Of a stretch of 21,054 nucleotides of DNA, positions 1 through 7,344 are shown piece after piece. How positions within the stretch are numbered: position 1 is the stretch's first letter; every line of letters starts with the position of its first letter. Under the pieces are notes generated by a model. The model searched no databases and was not told the origin of the DNA. It was given only the letters and a program-made list of their open reading frames with translations. The DNA lies in assembly GCA_016293365.1 (NCBI GenBank), contig JAEDEK010000019.1, positions 1 to 21,054 of the forward strand, given 5' to 3'. This DNA comes from Bulleidia sp. Lineage in GTDB: Bacteria; Bacillota_I; Bacilli_A; Erysipelotrichales; Erysipelotrichaceae. Made by a program: the position numbers and the translations under genes.

Positions 1-60
1 GTGAGTATCACTATGGGATTTTTTCAAATATCAACTAAATCTTTAAAAAGAGCGTCATAT

Positions 61-87
61 AAAAAGACACGGTCAGACGATCGTGTC
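61..87 (-). terminator. Rho-independent terminator after the MurF-type gene
   Basis: On the minus strand a perfect 6-bp stem (GACACG at 66-71 with CGTGTC at 82-87) closes a loop that can form two further pairs. It is followed by five T residues (complement of 61-65). The stem overlaps the TGA stop codon of the upstream gene by two bases, so transcription would end directly after the gene. The rest of the left edge (1-60) is AT-rich and shows no coding frame I can support. It could hold a promoter for the next minus-strand gene outside the window. Confidence 0.65.
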
Positions 88-1651
88 AATGGTTGAATGC
101 ATCCGGCAGATCATTTTCCAGCAGGATTGTATCCTGGCGTGAAGCCGTGGAATAAACGATATCAAATGCTTCCGCAACTTTATCTACAACTTTGACATGT
201 TCCATGTCAAATCCACTTTCCATCAGGCCTGCATAGATCGGTTCTGTCTGAATTCTTCCAACAAGGATGACTTCATCCACCCTGTCTTTCATTAATGTAC
301 CGAATCGATGATTGACTTCTTCCTGCTTTTCACCAAGATCAATCATACCCGGAGTGACAATATACCTTGTACCAGGCATCATGGAAAGTACTTCCAAAGC
401 CATGGCAGAACCGGTTGGATTGGCATTGAATGCATCATCAATAAAGCGGTAACCGTTGATCTTTTTCAACTCAAGTCTGTGTTCCACCTGCTGCATTGCT
501 GATACAGCTCTTGCGATTGTCTGCCATGAAATACCAAGATATCTTGCTACAGCCACAGCAGAAAGAATATTGAGAATGTTCAATTCTCCCAGAAGCTTTG
601 TTTCCAGACGGATCCTTTCCTTACCGTGAACTACGGTAAAGGACGAACCGGTGGATGTATAGGTGATATCAACAGCACGATAATCCACTTTCTCATAATG
701 GATGCCATAGGTTGCTGTAGCCACTTTGTTTTTCACATTCCAACCGCGGATGAACGGATTGTCATAATTCATGACGCCAAATCCATCCTGTGGCAGCATT
801 TCGATCACATTCATCTTTTCCTTTGTGATGTTTTCCTGACAGCCGAAAGTATTAAGATGCTGAGGTCCAATGGAAGTGACAACACCGATGGATGGATTCA
901 CAAACTCCATCAGTTCCCGGATATCACCAACATGGTCCGCACCCATCTCACATACAAAAACCTGATGAATCGGTTTGAGCATTTCACGGATGGTACGAGT
1001 GATACCCATCGGTGTGTTATAGCTGGCAGGAGTCATCAGAGAATTATACTGCTGAGACACCATTGCCTGCATGATGTTTTTGGTTGTGGTTTTTCCAAAG
1101 GAACCAGTAATTCCGATTCTGATCAGCGATGGATCTGAGGCAAGGATCCTTTTTGCATCATTCAGATAATGTGCACGTACACCTGCTTCAATCGGAGCAG
1201 TCATTCCATCCATCGGCCAGATCAGAAGCCATGGCAGAAACCACCCCGCTGCATATGCCAGATAATCCAGGTCATACAGAAAAATGACAAGTGCACACAG
1301 CACTTCCAGCCCCACAATAAAACCGATCTGTCTTTTCACGCGGGCAGTATAGGCAAGCGGTTTGATGTAATGCGTATGCTTTTCAATAAACCATGACATC
1401 AGTCCGGTAAACACAAGCATAACAGCAGTGATGATCTGCACCGGCAACCCTGGAACAAATAATCCTGCAGCCGCAAGAACAACGGAACTGGTGATATAGA
1501 ATACATCTTCTCTGGCAAGGCGGGCAAGGTTTTCTTTCAGCCATGCCTGATAACGCCCTGTTTCATATCTGTTCTGCTGGAAAATAAACAGTGCCCTTTT
1601 TGTCGGCACAACCATGGCAAATGCCATCGCAATCATGACAACCCACTTCAT
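86..1651 (-). CDS. murF: MurF-type Mur ligase with N-terminal membrane domain
   Basis: A 521-residue protein of the Mur ligase family, most like UDP-MurNAc-tripeptide:D-Ala-D-Ala ligase (MurF), which adds D-Ala-D-Ala to the wall precursor using ATP. Visible motifs are the ATP P-loop TGSFGKTTT (182-190), the central-domain EMGADHVGDI (235-244), HRLE (391-394), the MurF-type DAFNANP (406-412) and GMIDLGE (435-441). Residues 1-150 are unusual: instead of the normal soluble UDP-sugar-binding domain there are about four or five hydrophobic helices (near 1-17, 51-72, 74-90, 108-126 and 130-147), implying membrane attachment with the ligase domains in the cytoplasm. The ATG overlaps the TGA of the upstream hydrolase by four bases, so translation is probably coupled. 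Membership of the Mur ligase family is secure. The exact substrate is inferred, and an amino acid or peptide ligase other than classical MurF is possible. Confidence 0.82.
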   Translation of the reverse strand: MKWVVMIAMAFAMVVPTKRALFIFQQNRYETGRYQAWLKENLARLAREDVFYITSSVVLAAAGLFVPGLPVQIITAVMLVFTGLMSWFIEKHTHYIKPLAYTARVKRQIGFIVGLEVLCALVIFLYDLDYLAYAAGWFLPWLLIWPMDGMTAPIEAGVRAHYLNDAKRILASDPSLIRIGITGSFGKTTTKNIMQAMVSQQYNSLMTPASYNTPMGITRTIREMLKPIHQVFVCEMGADHVGDIRELMEFVNPSIGVVTSIGPQHLNTFGCQENITKEKMNVIEMLPQDGFGVMNYDNPFIRGWNVKNKVATATYGIHYEKVDYRAVDITYTSTGSSFTVVHGKERIRLETKLLGELNILNILSAVAVARYLGISWQTIARAVSAMQQVEHRLELKKINGYRFIDDAFNANPTGSAMALEVLSMMPGTRYIVTPGMIDLGEKQEEVNHRFGTLMKDRVDEVILVGRIQTEPIYAGLMESGFDMEHVKVVDKVAEAFDIVYSTASRQDTILLENDLPDAFNH

Positions 1652-2415
1652 GCCTGTTCATCCTCCTTCACAAATACATCGATAACAGCGTTGAAACGGT
1701 CGCTCTGATGCCAGTATGCCCAATGGTCATCCCCTTCAAAGACCGCAAGTCCTGCATCCTTCATTTCCTTTTCCATCTGCTGTCCCATCCATAAAGGAGC
1801 AGCTGTATCAAGATCTCCCCAGACAAGCAGTACCGGACAGGTAACCGAATGCAACAGCGGCGCTATATCATCATTGACAACCTTTACAAATGTCGGCTTC
1901 ATGATACCCACGGCATTTCTGTAATCTTCAGAACCGGCATTTTTCTGCAGTTCCTGCAGTCTTCCCTTCTGCCCTGTAATTTTCAGTACAAACTTCCCGA
2001 GTTTGTATGTTTTTGTCGCGATATGCCATTTCAGATCATGTTTCGGCCGTATGCCTGCAGCTCCAGTCAGAACCATACGGATTACACGTTGCGGGTTTTC
2101 AGCTGCAAAGCGGATCGCAACACGGCATCCAAAGGAATGACCAATCAGGATAACCCGATCAATCCCGATTGTTTCAAGAAACTGTTCAAAAAACTTTTCG
2201 TATTCAATGACGCCCCATGCTTCAGGTGGTAATCCGGATTCCCCGAATCCTGGAAAATCCAAAGAGACAACCCGGAATCTGTCTTTCAGGTGATCAAAGA
2301 CATGAATCATCATTTCTTTGTTCTGACCCCATCCATGCATCAGTACAACAGGGATTCCGTTTCCCTCTTCCATATATGCGGTTGTTACACCATTAATATC
2401 TACTGTTTTATTCAT
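1648..2415 (-). CDS. alpha/beta hydrolase
   Basis: A 255-residue protein with a complete alpha/beta-hydrolase fold signature: oxyanion-hole HGWGQ (27-31), nucleophile elbow GHSFG (92-96, Ser94), acid in WGDLD (199-203, probably Asp203) and catalytic His231 in GDDHW. No signal peptide or membrane segment is seen, so it is probably cytoplasmic. The substrate is unknown; the family includes esterases, lipases, C-C hydrolases and proline iminopeptidases. Its stop overlaps the start of the MurF-type ligase (ATGA), so the two are probably made together, which hints at a role in envelope or precursor metabolism. No Shine-Dalgarno is visible ahead of the ATG. A TATAGAAT-like -10 lies only about 8-10 bases upstream, so the message could be leaderless. 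The start fits the usual N-terminus of the family. Confidence 0.85.
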   Translation of the reverse strand: MNKTVDINGVTTAYMEEGNGIPVVLMHGWGQNKEMMIHVFDHLKDRFRVVSLDFPGFGESGLPPEAWGVIEYEKFFEQFLETIGIDRVILIGHSFGCRVAIRFAAENPQRVIRMVLTGAAGIRPKHDLKWHIATKTYKLGKFVLKITGQKGRLQELQKNAGSEDYRNAVGIMKPTFVKVVNDDIAPLLHSVTCPVLLVWGDLDTAAPLWMGQQMEKEMKDAGLAVFEGDDHWAYWHQSDRFNAVIDVFVKEDEQA

Positions 2416-2462
2416 ACGCCACTATTCTATAACAAAATCCCTGCAGATTTGAATCAAATGGC

Positions 2463-2480
2463 GAAAACATGCCTGTTTTC
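2463..2480. other. small AT-rich hairpin between esterase and hydrolase genes
   Basis: GAAAACA (2463-2469) and TGTTTTC (2474-2480) form a perfect 7-bp stem around a four-base loop, in the 85-base gap between the esterase stop and the hydrolase start. On the minus strand it is not followed by a T-tract, so I do not call it a terminator. It may be a processing or weak pausing site. Confidence 0.35.
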
Positions 2481-2500
2481 CATACAGAATATATGTACCA

Positions 2501-3097
2501 TCAGTCTGGAAGATGATCTATCATCCAGGCAATCCCCTTCAGCATTCTCCCATCCGGATCAGTAAAGTGGCCTCCTGGATTCATTTCATATCGACATATA
2601 TGATCTTTTTTCAGATACTGTGCAGCTTCGTCCATACACAGCTCAACGCTGGAAAGGACAGGATTTCTGCTGTATTTCTCTTTTTCACCAAGGGAAAGAT
2701 ATACGACAGATGTATTCAGACTGTGTTCTTTAAGATACTGTAAAAATCCCGGATACCAGAGCGAGCCTGAACAGGACACGCACCCATCAAAAAGATCAGT
2801 CTTTGTACAGGCATACAGACTGAACAGGCCGGCAAGCGAGTAACCGGCAATGATCCGGTATTTCCATTGTGTATTTCCAATCACCGGGTGACGGATCAGT
2901 TCCTGGATGAGTGCATCCGCCTTTCCTTCAAAAGCAGAATCCCCTGGAAAAACAGCATCTGCTTTCCATGGGGAAAGATCTGCATTCCAGTCAATATCAT
3001 AAATCGACAGGACACTTTCTGTCCGTCTGAATGAAATTTCTTTCTGACTGATCAGAACAATCAGTGTATCATTTCCATGGTGAAAGCTGTATTTCAT
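2501..3097 (-). CDS. esterase-family alpha/beta hydrolase
   Basis: A 198-residue protein with the nucleophile elbow GYSLAG (85-90, Ser87), a downstream LGEKE segment (136-140) that may supply the acid, and a late GGHF with probable catalytic His177. The order and spacing resemble the putative-esterase family that includes enterochelin and siderophore esterases and S-formylglutathione hydrolases (PF00756-like). It is short for that family, which usually has 250 or more residues, and has no signal peptide, so it is probably a compact cytoplasmic enzyme. The ATG overlaps the stop of the tyrosine phosphatase gene (ATGA), placing it in that operon behind the two-component system. The real substrate cannot be read from the sequence. 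Confidence 0.75.
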   Translation of the reverse strand: MKYSFHHGNDTLIVLISQKEISFRRTESVLSIYDIDWNADLSPWKADAVFPGDSAFEGKADALIQELIRHPVIGNTQWKYRIIAGYSLAGLFSLYACTKTDLFDGCVSCSGSLWYPGFLQYLKEHSLNTSVVYLSLGEKEKYSRNPVLSSVELCMDEAAQYLKKDHICRYEMNPGGHFTDPDGRMLKGIAWMIDHLPD

Positions 3098-3768
3098 TGC
3101 AGATACATCTTCTGCAGGGTTTCCATATCCTGTTTACTGGCATGCAGAACTTCTTCAATATAGTGGACAACAGATCCATATTCCTCTTTGAGATACTGAA
3201 TCATCCGTCTCATCCATGCGCCAATCACACCCGCAATCGCAACGGCTGCTGTTCCTGCTCTGTCTTTTCCGCCTGTACAGTGCCATAGAACCGATTTATC
3301 TTCCGGTAAGGCCCGAAGCTGTCTGAAAAACTGAGCAAATCCTTTCTGTGATACTTCAGATTGAACAAAACGGATATAGGTATCCTCATTCATGATTCCC
3401 TGTCTGACCATCTCAATGAGTGCATTGATCGGATCCCCTTCATACATACGTGTCATGGCATCATTGACGCCTTTGTCCAGCTGTTCATCACTGACATGGA
3501 TGTTATACCAGGATACACCATCCATGATAGGATCCTTTCCTGCCTTCACTTCAGTTTCAGTGCGCAGATCGATGATCATGCCCAGATGCTCCTGATTGAC
3601 AAGGATATCCATATCCTGTGGCGTTGCTTTGACAAGCATGCGCGTACGTAACAGCTTATGTGGACGGATGGCTCTTCCATCCTGTGTACGATATCCTGCC
3701 AGTGTTCTGGCATTGGACACACCTGTCAGATATAATGACTGTGTTTCCATTGTTCTTTCTTCGTTCAT
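3094..3768 (-). CDS. protein-tyrosine phosphatase family protein (compact)
   Basis: A 224-residue protein with the signature HCTGGKDRAG (163-172), in which Cys164 is the expected nucleophile and Arg170 binds phosphate. It also has the family motif IDLRTETE (66-73). These mark the bacterial tyrosine/phosphoinositide phosphatase family related to Y_phosphatase3 (PF13350, LipA/PtpB-like). Such proteins normally run to about 250-280 residues. Here the helical segment between the signature helix and the C-terminal YLKEEYGS stretch looks much shortened, with the reading frame intact. A strong AAAAGGAG lies five bases before the ATG and fixes the start. It sits 34 bases behind the histidine kinase and overlaps the esterase gene. 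The physiological substrate is unknown and could be protein or lipid phosphate. Confidence 0.82.
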   Translation of the reverse strand: MNEERTMETQSLYLTGVSNARTLAGYRTQDGRAIRPHKLLRTRMLVKATPQDMDILVNQEHLGMIIDLRTETEVKAGKDPIMDGVSWYNIHVSDEQLDKGVNDAMTRMYEGDPINALIEMVRQGIMNEDTYIRFVQSEVSQKGFAQFFRQLRALPEDKSVLWHCTGGKDRAGTAAVAIAGVIGAWMRRMIQYLKEEYGSVVHYIEEVLHASKQDMETLQKMYLQ

Positions 3769-3773
3769 AGTTT

Positions 3774-3790
3774 CTCCTTTTCAAAAAGGA
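3774..3790 (-). promoter_or_regulatory. phosphatase ribosome site inside a local hairpin
   Basis: The Shine-Dalgarno of the tyrosine phosphatase (complement of 3774-3780) is the 3' arm of a perfect 6-bp hairpin: TCCTTT at 3775-3780 pairs with AAAGGA at 3785-3790 around a four-base loop. In mRNA this would mask part of the ribosome site. Masking may be relieved by ribosomes finishing the kinase gene about 34 bases upstream. The pairing is seen directly; regulation is inferred. Confidence 0.4.
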
Positions 3791-3802
3791 ACAGTTGCCA
3801 TG

Positions 3803-5230
3803 TCAGGCAGCGGTTCCCTCATTTTTTGTATTGCGATGGCTGTTTTTTTCTTTTCGTCTCTGCTCTTTGATGCGATGTTCCTTCCAGATCCGGAAACATA
3901 CACCATCTTTGAGATTCTCCGCCTGCACACGATATCCATAAGTTGTACAGACACGATACACAATGGACAGGCCAAGGCCGAACTGTCCATCCGTTCCCTT
4001 TTCATATGGATGGAACAGAGTTTCCATACGGTCCTCTTCAATGTGACTTCCATCATTGATGACGCACAATTCATTTTCATGCAGTTCAACAATGATGTGC
4101 GACTTTGCATAGCGCAGAGCATTATCAATCAGATTCTCCACCGTAATCCGCCACGGCTCCTCTTCTCCATGGAAACAGATATCCGGATCTGCTTCTGCGA
4201 TCAGTTCGATTTCCGGTCTGACAACCTTCAGAGACAGGATCGCCTTTTCAATGACTTCATTCATATCAAGGCAGTTACCAGCCGGAGCTGTATCCTGCAG
4301 ATATCCCATTTTATTGAGCAGAATCAGGCTGCGGACTTTCTTCTCCAGTCGACCAGCGTGTTCAATGATGACATCAACTGACTTTTCCAGAGTATCGTAT
4401 GGATAAATACCATCCTTGATGGCTTCTCCATAGGATTTGATCGTTGCGATCGGTGTTTTCAGATCATGTGAAATATTCTGAATCATTTCTTCCTTTTCTC
4501 TGTTCTGTCTGGAAAGCTCATATTCCATTTCTGTTAAGGCAACAGCCACTTCACCGATTTCATCATTTCGTTTTACATTCAGCTGTGCCGGTTCATCATT
4601 TCTGACTTTGGTTATATAGCTTTGGATCTGATTCAACGAAAAGATCAGAGAACCGACCCATACAAGCAGAATCGCAAACAGAATACCGATCATACATCCA
4701 TTCATCAGCACAATGCCGTTGATCAAAGACCTCTGAAATCTTTCACGATAGGCATCCGACAGGATGGAAATCAGATATCTGCCGTCTTTCAGAAGTGTCA
4801 TGGAATACAGAGATGTGACATTGCGGGTTACGCCATCTTCATCTACGTCTGTTGTCTGCATGGAATAATCCTGTGTGCCTTCCAGTTTCCTGACAGCATT
4901 TCTTCGGATATCCTGTTTCAGATCATCGTTAATCGGCTCCCCGACCAGATGCACCATGGCGTCTGCTGTTGGCACATACAGATATACTTTAATGGAGGAA
5001 TCCGATGATTCTATTTCGAGCTGATGATCCGGATTTTCATTCATATAGACGATCATGGTATTCTGGGAATTATGAAGAAGTTCATACATTTCCGTCATGG
5101 AAAACTGATCGATCGCCGGATTGAGGAAAAAGAATACAAATCCTGCAAAGATGGAAACAAACAGGAAGACAATACCGAGCAGCTGTTGTGTCAATGACAG
5201 TTCATGCAGCCACAGTCTGATGCGCTTCAT
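3803..5230 (-). CDS. sensor histidine kinase (HAMP/HisKA/HATPase)
   Basis: A 475-residue membrane sensor kinase. Order of parts: first membrane helix about 15-36, extracellular sensor region about 37-168, second helix about 172-198, HAMP linker about 199-245, H-box SHDLKTP (254-260, phospho-acceptor His255), N-box ENLIDNALRYA (365-375), G1 box NDG (392-394) and G2 box GLGLS (418-422). The C-terminal 25 residues form a highly charged tail beyond the catalytic domain. The start codon overlaps the stop of the response-regulator gene (ATGA), so the two form a cognate pair. The architecture resembles CssS/VanS-type envelope sensors, but the signal cannot be inferred. A tyrosine phosphatase and an esterase follow in the same direction. 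Confidence 0.93.
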   Translation of the reverse strand: MKRIRLWLHELSLTQQLLGIVFLFVSIFAGFVFFFLNPAIDQFSMTEMYELLHNSQNTMIVYMNENPDHQLEIESSDSSIKVYLYVPTADAMVHLVGEPINDDLKQDIRRNAVRKLEGTQDYSMQTTDVDEDGVTRNVTSLYSMTLLKDGRYLISILSDAYRERFQRSLINGIVLMNGCMIGILFAILLVWVGSLIFSLNQIQSYITKVRNDEPAQLNVKRNDEIGEVAVALTEMEYELSRQNREKEEMIQNISHDLKTPIATIKSYGEAIKDGIYPYDTLEKSVDVIIEHAGRLEKKVRSLILLNKMGYLQDTAPAGNCLDMNEVIEKAILSLKVVRPEIELIAEADPDICFHGEEEPWRITVENLIDNALRYAKSHIIVELHENELCVINDGSHIEEDRMETLFHPYEKGTDGQFGLGLSIVYRVCTTYGYRVQAENLKDGVCFRIWKEHRIKEQRRKEKNSHRNTKNEGTAA

Positions 5231-5886
5231 CCAAGTTTGTATCCGAATCCGTAAATTGTCTTGATACTGAGATTCGGCATCTTCTTTCTAAGTCTACGCA
5301 GTGTATCGTCTACAACACGGTCGGAACCGAAATAGTTTTCTTCCCATACCTGTTCCAGAATCTTCTCACGAGGAAATGCCTTGCCACGGTTATTGACAAA
5401 CATCATCAGAAGATCAAACTCCTTGGTTGTCAGTTCAATCTGCGTGCTTCCTTCCACAACCGTTCTCTGATTCTCATCAATATCATATCCATCAACAGAC
5501 AGATACTTGTCCTCGTCACGATAGACACGTCTCATCAGATTATTGACGCGAAGTACAAGTTCCTTTGGTGAAAAAGGCTTTGTAATGTAATCATCTGAAC
5601 CTTTTTCAAGACCGATGATACGATCAAATTCCTTATCTCTTGCCGACATGAAGATTACAGGAACTTCCCCGTCATGCAGACGTATCTCTTCAATCAGATC
5701 AAATCCACTCTTATCTCCCAGCATGATATCAAGAATCCACATATGAACATCATCATCTGAAGTATGTGCAGATGCCTCATCAAATGTCAGATAGGAACGG
5801 ACGTCATATCCTTCCTTTTCCAGATAGCGTTTGACAAGTTCATTCAGATCCTTCTCATCTTCTACAATTGCAATTACTCTTTTCAT
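5227..5886 (-). CDS. OmpR-family response regulator
   Basis: A 219-residue transcription regulator. The receiver domain (1-120) has the acidic pair Glu9/Asp10, phospho-acceptor Asp53 in WILDIM, Ser81 and Lys103 (TKPF). The winged-helix DNA-binding domain (about 125-219) has ELTTKEFDLL and ends with the typical IYGFGYKLG. I chose the ATG at 5884-5886 because the protein then starts MKRVIAIVEDE, as family members do, and AAGGTGA lies just upstream. A longer frame from 5943 would add 19 residues with no receiver homology. It overlaps the kinase gene by four bases. It probably controls its own operon and envelope genes, but no operator was identified. Confidence 0.93.
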   Translation of the reverse strand: MKRVIAIVEDEKDLNELVKRYLEKEGYDVRSYLTFDEASAHTSDDDVHMWILDIMLGDKSGFDLIEEIRLHDGEVPVIFMSARDKEFDRIIGLEKGSDDYITKPFSPKELVLRVNNLMRRVYRDEDKYLSVDGYDIDENQRTVVEGSTQIELTTKEFDLLMMFVNNRGKAFPREKILEQVWEENYFGSDRVVDDTLRRLRKKMPNLSIKTIYGFGYKLG

Positions 5887-5943
5887 GATAGTCACCTTCT
5901 TAATGATTTCGTAAAGCTGCCAATCAGGCCTTTTCCCGAACAT

Positions 5944-5949
5944 ATTTTA
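5944..5949 (-). promoter_or_regulatory. possible -10 for the response-regulator operon
   Basis: On the minus strand TAAAAT (within TGATAAAAT) lies about 57 bases before the regulator start and just after the glmM terminator. No convincing -35 is present at the right distance. The call rests on position and the hexamer only. Confidence 0.3.
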
Positions 5950-5961
5950 TCACACTGCATA

Positions 5962-5994
5962 TAAAAAGGGACAGTCTGCCTGACGAAACTGTCC
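5962..5994 (-). terminator. Rho-independent terminator of the cdaA-cdaR-glmM operon
   Basis: On the minus strand GGACAGT (complement of 5988-5994) pairs perfectly with ACTGTCC (complement of 5969-5975), giving a 7-bp stem followed by CTTTTTAT (complement of 5961-5968). It starts six bases after the glmM stop and separates glmM from the two-component operon. Confidence 0.85.
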
Positions 5995-6000
5995 ACTTCA

Positions 6001-7344
6001 TTATGCGCCATATTTTTCCTGAATCAGATCTGCGATACGATGACAGACTTCATGACAGATTTCATCTGTTTCCGCTTCCGCCATGACACGCAGCAGAGGT
6101 TCTGTACCACTTGGACGGACAAGTACCCTGCCATTACCATGCAGCTGAACATCCACATCGGATACAGCAGCTTTTACCTGTGGATCATCCATGACCTTTG
6201 TCTTGTCTGTTACACGTACATTCACCAGAAGCTGCGGATAGATCTTCAGTCCTTCCATCAGTTCCTGTACGCTCTTTCCACTCACTTTCATGACTTTCAG
6301 AATGGACAAAGCTGTCATCAGACCATCACCTGTTGTGGCATGACGCTTGAGGATGATATGCCCAGACTGTTCTCCGCCGACAATATATCCTTTTCTGCAC
6401 ATCATGTCATAGACATATTTATCGCCGACATCCGTCTTTTCAACATGGATGCCTTCTCTTTCCATTGCTTTCCACAATCCCAGATTTGCCATGACAGTTG
6501 TAACGACTGTATTTCCTTCCAGAACACCAGCATCTCTGTAATACTTACCAAGGATGTACAGCATGTAGTCACCATCCACCTGTCTTCCATCCGGAGCGAT
6601 TGGAATCTGTCTGTCCGCATCACCATCAAATGTCAGACCAAGATCATATTCTCCTTCATGCTCTTTCATGAAGGAAATGAAATCCTCAGGGTGAGTAGAG
6701 CCACAGTGACTGTTGATATTGATGCCATCCGGCTGTGCATTGAATACGGTCACTTCAGCGCCCAGTCTTTTCAGTGTTCTTTCTGCAGTAAAGGAAGAGG
6801 AACCATTTGCACAATCCATGGCGATCTTCATGCCGGAAAGATCCAGTGGATATTCTTCAACGATCCAGTCAAGATAGTTTTCCAGTCCCTGTGGATAGGA
6901 AATGACTCTGCCAATGGCATCATCTGTTGCATAAGGGACATCCACTTTACCATCCAGATAGTCTTCGATCAGTTCTTCGACTTCTCCCTGAAGTTTGACA
7001 CCCTCTTTGGAGAATATCTTGATTCCATTATCATAATATGGATTATGACTTGCGGAAATCATTGCACCACAGGCAAAATCTTCATTGACTGTCAGATAAC
7101 ACACGCAAGGTGTCGGACAGAAACCGACAAGATATGCATCACAACCAGATGCTGCGATTCCTGAAGCAAGTGCATTTTCCAGCATATCGGAAGAGAGTCT
7201 TGTATCTTTTCCGATGACAATCTTCCTTCTGCCTTCTCTGCTGTAATAATAACCAAGGTAACGTCCGACCTTGTAGGCTGTTTCAGCATTCAGCCCTGCA
7301 TTCGCCTTACCACGGATACCATCCGTACCAAAATATCTACTCAT
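6001..7344 (-). CDS. glmM: phosphoglucosamine mutase GlmM
   Basis: A 447-residue enzyme, the usual length, converting glucosamine-6-phosphate to glucosamine-1-phosphate for UDP-GlcNAc and peptidoglycan synthesis in the cytoplasm. Diagnostic motifs are the N-terminal FGTDGIRG (5-12), the phosphoserine loop ISASHNP (96-102, Ser99), the metal loop DGDADR (240-245), the sugar loop GGEQSGH (323-329) and the phosphate loop RPSGTEP (410-416). I chose the ATG at 7342-7344 because it gives the standard MSRYFGTDGIRG start, with GGGAGG 11 bases upstream. It lies inside the last codons of cdaR, giving an eight-base overlap. It is the third gene of the conserved cdaA-cdaR-glmM operon; CdaA and GlmM interact physically in other Firmicutes. 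Confidence 0.97.
   Translation of the reverse strand: MSRYFGTDGIRGKANAGLNAETAYKVGRYLGYYYSREGRRKIVIGKDTRLSSDMLENALASGIAASGCDAYLVGFCPTPCVCYLTVNEDFACGAMISASHNPYYDNGIKIFSKEGVKLQGEVEELIEDYLDGKVDVPYATDDAIGRVISYPQGLENYLDWIVEEYPLDLSGMKIAMDCANGSSSFTAERTLKRLGAEVTVFNAQPDGININSHCGSTHPEDFISFMKEHEGEYDLGLTFDGDADRQIPIAPDGRQVDGDYMLYILGKYYRDAGVLEGNTVVTTVMANLGLWKAMEREGIHVEKTDVGDKYVYDMMCRKGYIVGGEQSGHIILKRHATTGDGLMTALSILKVMKVSGKSVQELMEGLKIYPQLLVNVRVTDKTKVMDDPQVKAAVSDVDVQLHGNGRVLVRPSGTEPLLRVMAEAETDEICHEVCHRIADLIQEKYGA

Noticed and set aside
3596..4381. A 261-codon plus-strand open frame opposite the kinase and phosphatase
   Set aside because: It is antisense to two well-supported genes, has no family motifs and contains low-complexity Cys/Ser/Phe-rich stretches typical of antisense frames.
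6040..7164. A 374-codon plus-strand open frame opposite glmM
   Set aside because: It lies fully antisense to an unmistakable glmM and is rich in Cys, His and Phe, as antisense frames are here. No ribosome site or motif was found.
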